NCBI RefSeq assembly: GCF_004519405.1
Contig: NZ_SGWI01000001.1
Coordinates: forward strand, 1-64,000
Length of the DNA: 64,000 bases
Direction: 5' to 3'
Source: Pseudomonas sp. BCA17
GTDB lineage: Bacteria; Pseudomonadota; Gammaproteobacteria; Pseudomonadales; Pseudomonadaceae
In this document: piece after piece, positions 61,756 through 64,000 of the stretch
Position numbering within the stretch: the first letter of the stretch is position 1
How the letters are laid out: every line of letters begins with the position of its first letter
The notes under the pieces: model-generated
Databases searched by the model: none
Seen by the model: only the letters and a program-made list of their open reading frames with translations
What the model was told of the DNA's origin: nothing
Made by a program: the position numbers and the translations under genes

Positions 61756-63380
61756 GGTGTGCCGATCTCGATATCACCCAGCAGCGCGAAGCCCTCGGCG
61801 GTCCAGCGAAAGTTCTTCACTTTGGATGACGTGGCGGCCTGCCAGACCCGTTCGTATATCGGGAACGCCGAGCTTTCATCGATCAGCAGATCCTGCAGGT
61901 CGCCATAGGCCGTTGCGCGTTGCGGGCTTTGGGTGGCGGTGATGCCGGCATCGAACAGGGTCTTGGCTTTGTCCAGCACGGCGGGCGAGTAGAGGTTGGT
62001 GGCCAGGGTCGAACTGTTGGCGGTGCGTGGATCAAGAATGGTTTGCAGGATGATCGGGTCGGCGCGGGTCATGTAGGTGCTGGTCAGGTCGTAGTTGCCG
62101 GCAGAGTTGTTGGCGACCCATTCGGCACGTGTCACCACGCTGAGCTTCAACTCGATACCGACCTTGCGCAGTTGGTCCTGGATCAATACGTCGCCGGCGG
62201 TTTCAGCCGGGGTGAGGTTGTAGCTCAGGCTCAGGCGCTTGCCGTTTTTCTGGCGATAGCCGTCTGCGCCCTTGGCCCAGCCGGCTTGCTCCAGCAATTG
62301 TTCGGCGCCGGCGGGGTCGTAGGCCAGTTTGGAAGCCTGGCTTTTGAAATAGGGCGTGGTCACATCGAAGAGGCCGCCCACCACCGGGAATTCGGCGTTG
62401 TACACGGTGCTGGCGTAGCTCTTGCGGTCGATGGATTTCTGCACGGCCAGGCGTACTTGCGTGTCGGCCAGCGCGCGCTCACCACGGGTGTTGGGGTACA
62501 GGTTCAACGCAGGTCCCGGCAGCGATCGGCTCTGGATGGTCGCGCCCTTGGACTGGAGCAGTTTGAGATCCACTTCCGAGAACGGATTACGCGGCCACAG
62601 GATGTCGGCCTTGCCTTGCAGGAACAGGCCGTTGCGCACGCTTTCTTCGGGGATGTAGCTGATGTCTACCGCGTCCAGATGCGCCTCGCCCTGGTTTTTC
62701 ATATTGGCCGAGGCCCAGGCATAGCCTTTGCGTTTAGTCAGGTGCGCACCGACTTCCGGGGTGTAGCTGGCCAGGACGAACGGGCCGGTGCCGATGATCT
62801 TGCCCAGGGACCGTTCCTTGACGCTGAGGGCGTAGGAGGCGGGCGCAAGGATCGCCAGGTTGGTGGTGGAAGTGGCTTGCAGGAACCCGGCATTCGGCTT
62901 GGCCAACACCAGTTTGATGGTGAACGCGTCGACCACTTCGGCATGGTCATAGCCCGCCAGATACGTCGCGCCGAAGGTGGCCGGCAGGTCGGTGGCCAGG
63001 GCCTTGTCGCTGTCGAACGCGATTTTTACCGCCTTGGCATCAAAGCGCTCACCGTTGCTGAAGGTGACGTCGTCGCGCAGATGGAAGGTATAGGTCAGCG
63101 CATCGTCACTGACTTCCCAGCTTTTGGCCAGCCAGGGAATGATCTTGCCGGTCGCCGGGTCCTGGTCGGTGAGGGACTCGGCGACATTGCGCAGCAGCAC
63201 CCGATGCTCAAGCCAATAGACCTGGAACGGATCGACACTGACCAGGGTAGTGTTGTCGCCGAAGAAGGCGATGTTCAGGGTCTTGCTCGCCTGGGTGTCG
63301 TTCCCCGGCGAGCAGGCGGCCAGGCTCAGGGCCAATGCGCAAGGGGCCAGCAGACGGCTCATCAAGTTGGAGGTATTCAA
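61752..63380 (-). CDS. Family 5 ABC substrate-binding lipoprotein
   Basis: A 542-residue extracellular solute-binding protein (SBP_bac_5). The signal ends with the lipobox LAAC (LALSLAACSPGND), so it is anchored by lipidation. The domain shows NIAFFGDNTTLVSVDPFQVYWLEHRVLLRNVAESLTDQDPATGKIIPWLAKSWEVSDDALTYTFHLRDDVTFSNGERFDAKAVK. TTG at 63380 is chosen because GAGGG lies about 8 bp upstream, and the first ATG is at 63362. The ligand could be peptide, nickel chelate or other metallophore. The adjacent TonB receptor makes a chelate or large ligand more likely. Confidence 0.9.
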   Translation of the reverse strand: MNTSNLMSRLLAPCALALSLAACSPGNDTQASKTLNIAFFGDNTTLVSVDPFQVYWLEHRVLLRNVAESLTDQDPATGKIIPWLAKSWEVSDDALTYTFHLRDDVTFSNGERFDAKAVKIAFDSDKALATDLPATFGATYLAGYDHAEVVDAFTIKLVLAKPNAGFLQATSTTNLAILAPASYALSVKERSLGKIIGTGPFVLASYTPEVGAHLTKRKGYAWASANMKNQGEAHLDAVDISYIPEESVRNGLFLQGKADILWPRNPFSEVDLKLLQSKGATIQSRSLPGPALNLYPNTRGERALADTQVRLAVQKSIDRKSYASTVYNAEFPVVGGLFDVTTPYFKSQASKLAYDPAGAEQLLEQAGWAKGADGYRQKNGKRLSLSYNLTPAETAGDVLIQDQLRKVGIELKLSVVTRAEWVANNSAGNYDLTSTYMTRADPIILQTILDPRTANSSTLATNLYSPAVLDKAKTLFDAGITATQSPQRATAYGDLQDLLIDESSAFPIYERVWQAATSSKVKNFRWTAEGFALLGDIEIGTP

Positions 63381-63423
63381 TGGGTTGCCCTCGTGTGGCG
63401 TATCGGGTGCGTGCAGGTGTGGA

Positions 63424-64000
63424 TCAGAAGTCGTAGGCCAGCTTGGTGTACCAGTAGCCGCCGCCCGGATAAAACGGCGGGTTGCCGTAGGGCGCCAGGC
63501 CCAGGTTGCTGTAGACGGCATGCCGGTCGGGGCGCACGTCGAAGATGTTGGTACCGCCGAGGCTGACGGTGAGGTGATCGACGAAGGTGTAGCTCACGTC
63601 CAGGTCCGTGATCCATTTGGCGCCAAAGCTGCGATCACCCGTCGGGTTCACCGCCAGTGTCTTGACCGCGCCGTAGCGGCTGGTTTGCAGGGTGACGGCC
63701 AGGTCCTCGACCTTCCAGTTGGCGCCCAGGATCCATTTGGTCTTGGGTGTGGCGTCGGTGAGGTCGCCTTCGCGATCGCGGCCCACCAGGGTCACGCCGG
63801 AGTTGGCCAGCGCGCCGGGAGTGTCGCGGGCGCCTTCGATGGTGGTCTTGTTCCAGTTGAAACCCAGGCTCCAGCGCACATCGCCCCAGGCATCCAGCGG
63901 CGTGGTGTGATCGGCGACCACATCCAGGCCACGGGTGCGGGTGTCGAAGGCATTGGTGTAGTAGTTGACCCAAGTGCCGGTGGGCACGCCTTGGGCGGCG
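63424..64000 (-). CDS. TonB-dependent receptor, C-terminal part (cut by window end)
   Basis: A partial coding region: the last 191 residues or so of a TonB-dependent outer membrane receptor. The beta-barrel signatures are RTRGLDVVADHTTPLDAWGDVRWSLGFNWNKT, KTKWILGANWKVEDLAVTLQTSRYG, WITDLDVSYTFVDHLTVSLGGTNIFDVRPDR and the terminal aromatic strand WYTKLAYDF ending in Phe. The NIFD element is typical. The 5' end lies beyond 64000. It ends 43 bp before the binding protein start, so it is probably the first gene of the importer operon, bringing the same ligand across the outer membrane. Confidence 0.88.
   Translation of the reverse strand, partial: AAQGVPTGTWVNYYTNAFDTRTRGLDVVADHTTPLDAWGDVRWSLGFNWNKTTIEGARDTPGALANSGVTLVGRDREGDLTDATPKTKWILGANWKVEDLAVTLQTSRYGAVKTLAVNPTGDRSFGAKWITDLDVSYTFVDHLTVSLGGTNIFDVRPDRHAVYSNLGLAPYGNPPFYPGGGYWYTKLAYDF

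Noticed and set aside
1-64000. tRNA, rRNA, CRISPR arrays or complete insertion sequences
   Set aside because: No cloverleaf with TTCGA-type T-loop context, no regularly spaced repeats with unique spacers and no intact transposase were recognised.

Overview
The window reads as chromosomal DNA of a fluorescent Pseudomonas, probably of the P. fluorescens group. The coding is dense and GC-rich. REP/REPIN hairpins with the core GGGAGCAAGCTCCC are present, together with a MexEF-OprN-type efflux operon, a phospholipase-D-type PssA, LpxO, YbiT and a Ku/LigD pair in the PE-LIG-Pol order. I found no tRNA, rRNA or CRISPR array. The assignment rests on recalled family features and gene content, not on a database search.

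Layout. 0.1-4.3 kb: catabolic operon (MFS importer, enolase-superfamily dehydratase-like enzyme, GMC oxidoreductase). 4.4-8.9 kb: molbindin, C-S lyase PatB divergent from gamma-glutamyltransferase, and a nicotinamide riboside salvage pair (PnuC plus NadR-like kinase). 9-12.5 kb: chemoreceptor, UppP, two small conserved genes. 12.4-20.3 kb: transport and regulation cluster (LysR, semialdehyde dehydrogenase, AraC, two MFS exporters, AzoR, secreted alpha/beta hydrolase). 20.5-22.1 kb: ABC-F protein YbiT. 22.1-24.7 kb: a mosaic accessory patch with a truncated tyrosine integrase, a phage-like HTH fragment, an FAD monooxygenase and an unknown exported protein, bounded by an 18-bp near-perfect direct repeat. 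24.7-30.3 kb: MFS, methyltransferase, a TIGR03067-like protein, Wzz and LpxO (envelope polysaccharide and lipid A). 30.3-35.3 kb: LigD, Ku, and a secreted aldose-dehydrogenase-like pair. 35.3-38 kb: REPIN, NTF2-fold protein with its TetR regulator, PssA. 38.1-41.9 kb: an orphan 1227-residue protein preceded by a possible RNA structure that covers its ribosome binding site. 41.9-47.3 kb: Fur-type-box-controlled efeU-efeO-efeB plus an extra efeO-like gene, and an AraC regulator. 47.5-48.5 kb: two less GC-rich unknown genes. 48.8-54.7 kb: mexE-mexF-oprN. 54.9-57.6 kb: SnoaL-like protein, deacetylase-fold protein and divergent LysR. 57.6-64 kb: TonB receptor (cut by the window end), peptide/nickel-type ABC importer and a histidine-box hydroxylase.

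Working together. Several sets are translationally coupled by ATGA overlaps: uppP/DUF1294, lysR/yjbR, pnuC/kinase, mexF/oprN, and the ABC importer genes. The envelope theme is strong (UppP, Wzz, LpxO, PssA, RND pump). The most unusual element is the 1227-residue protein: its N-terminus has no acidic residue before position 39 and is rich in Ser and Pro, and a 10-bp perfect stem can mask its Shine-Dalgarno sequence.
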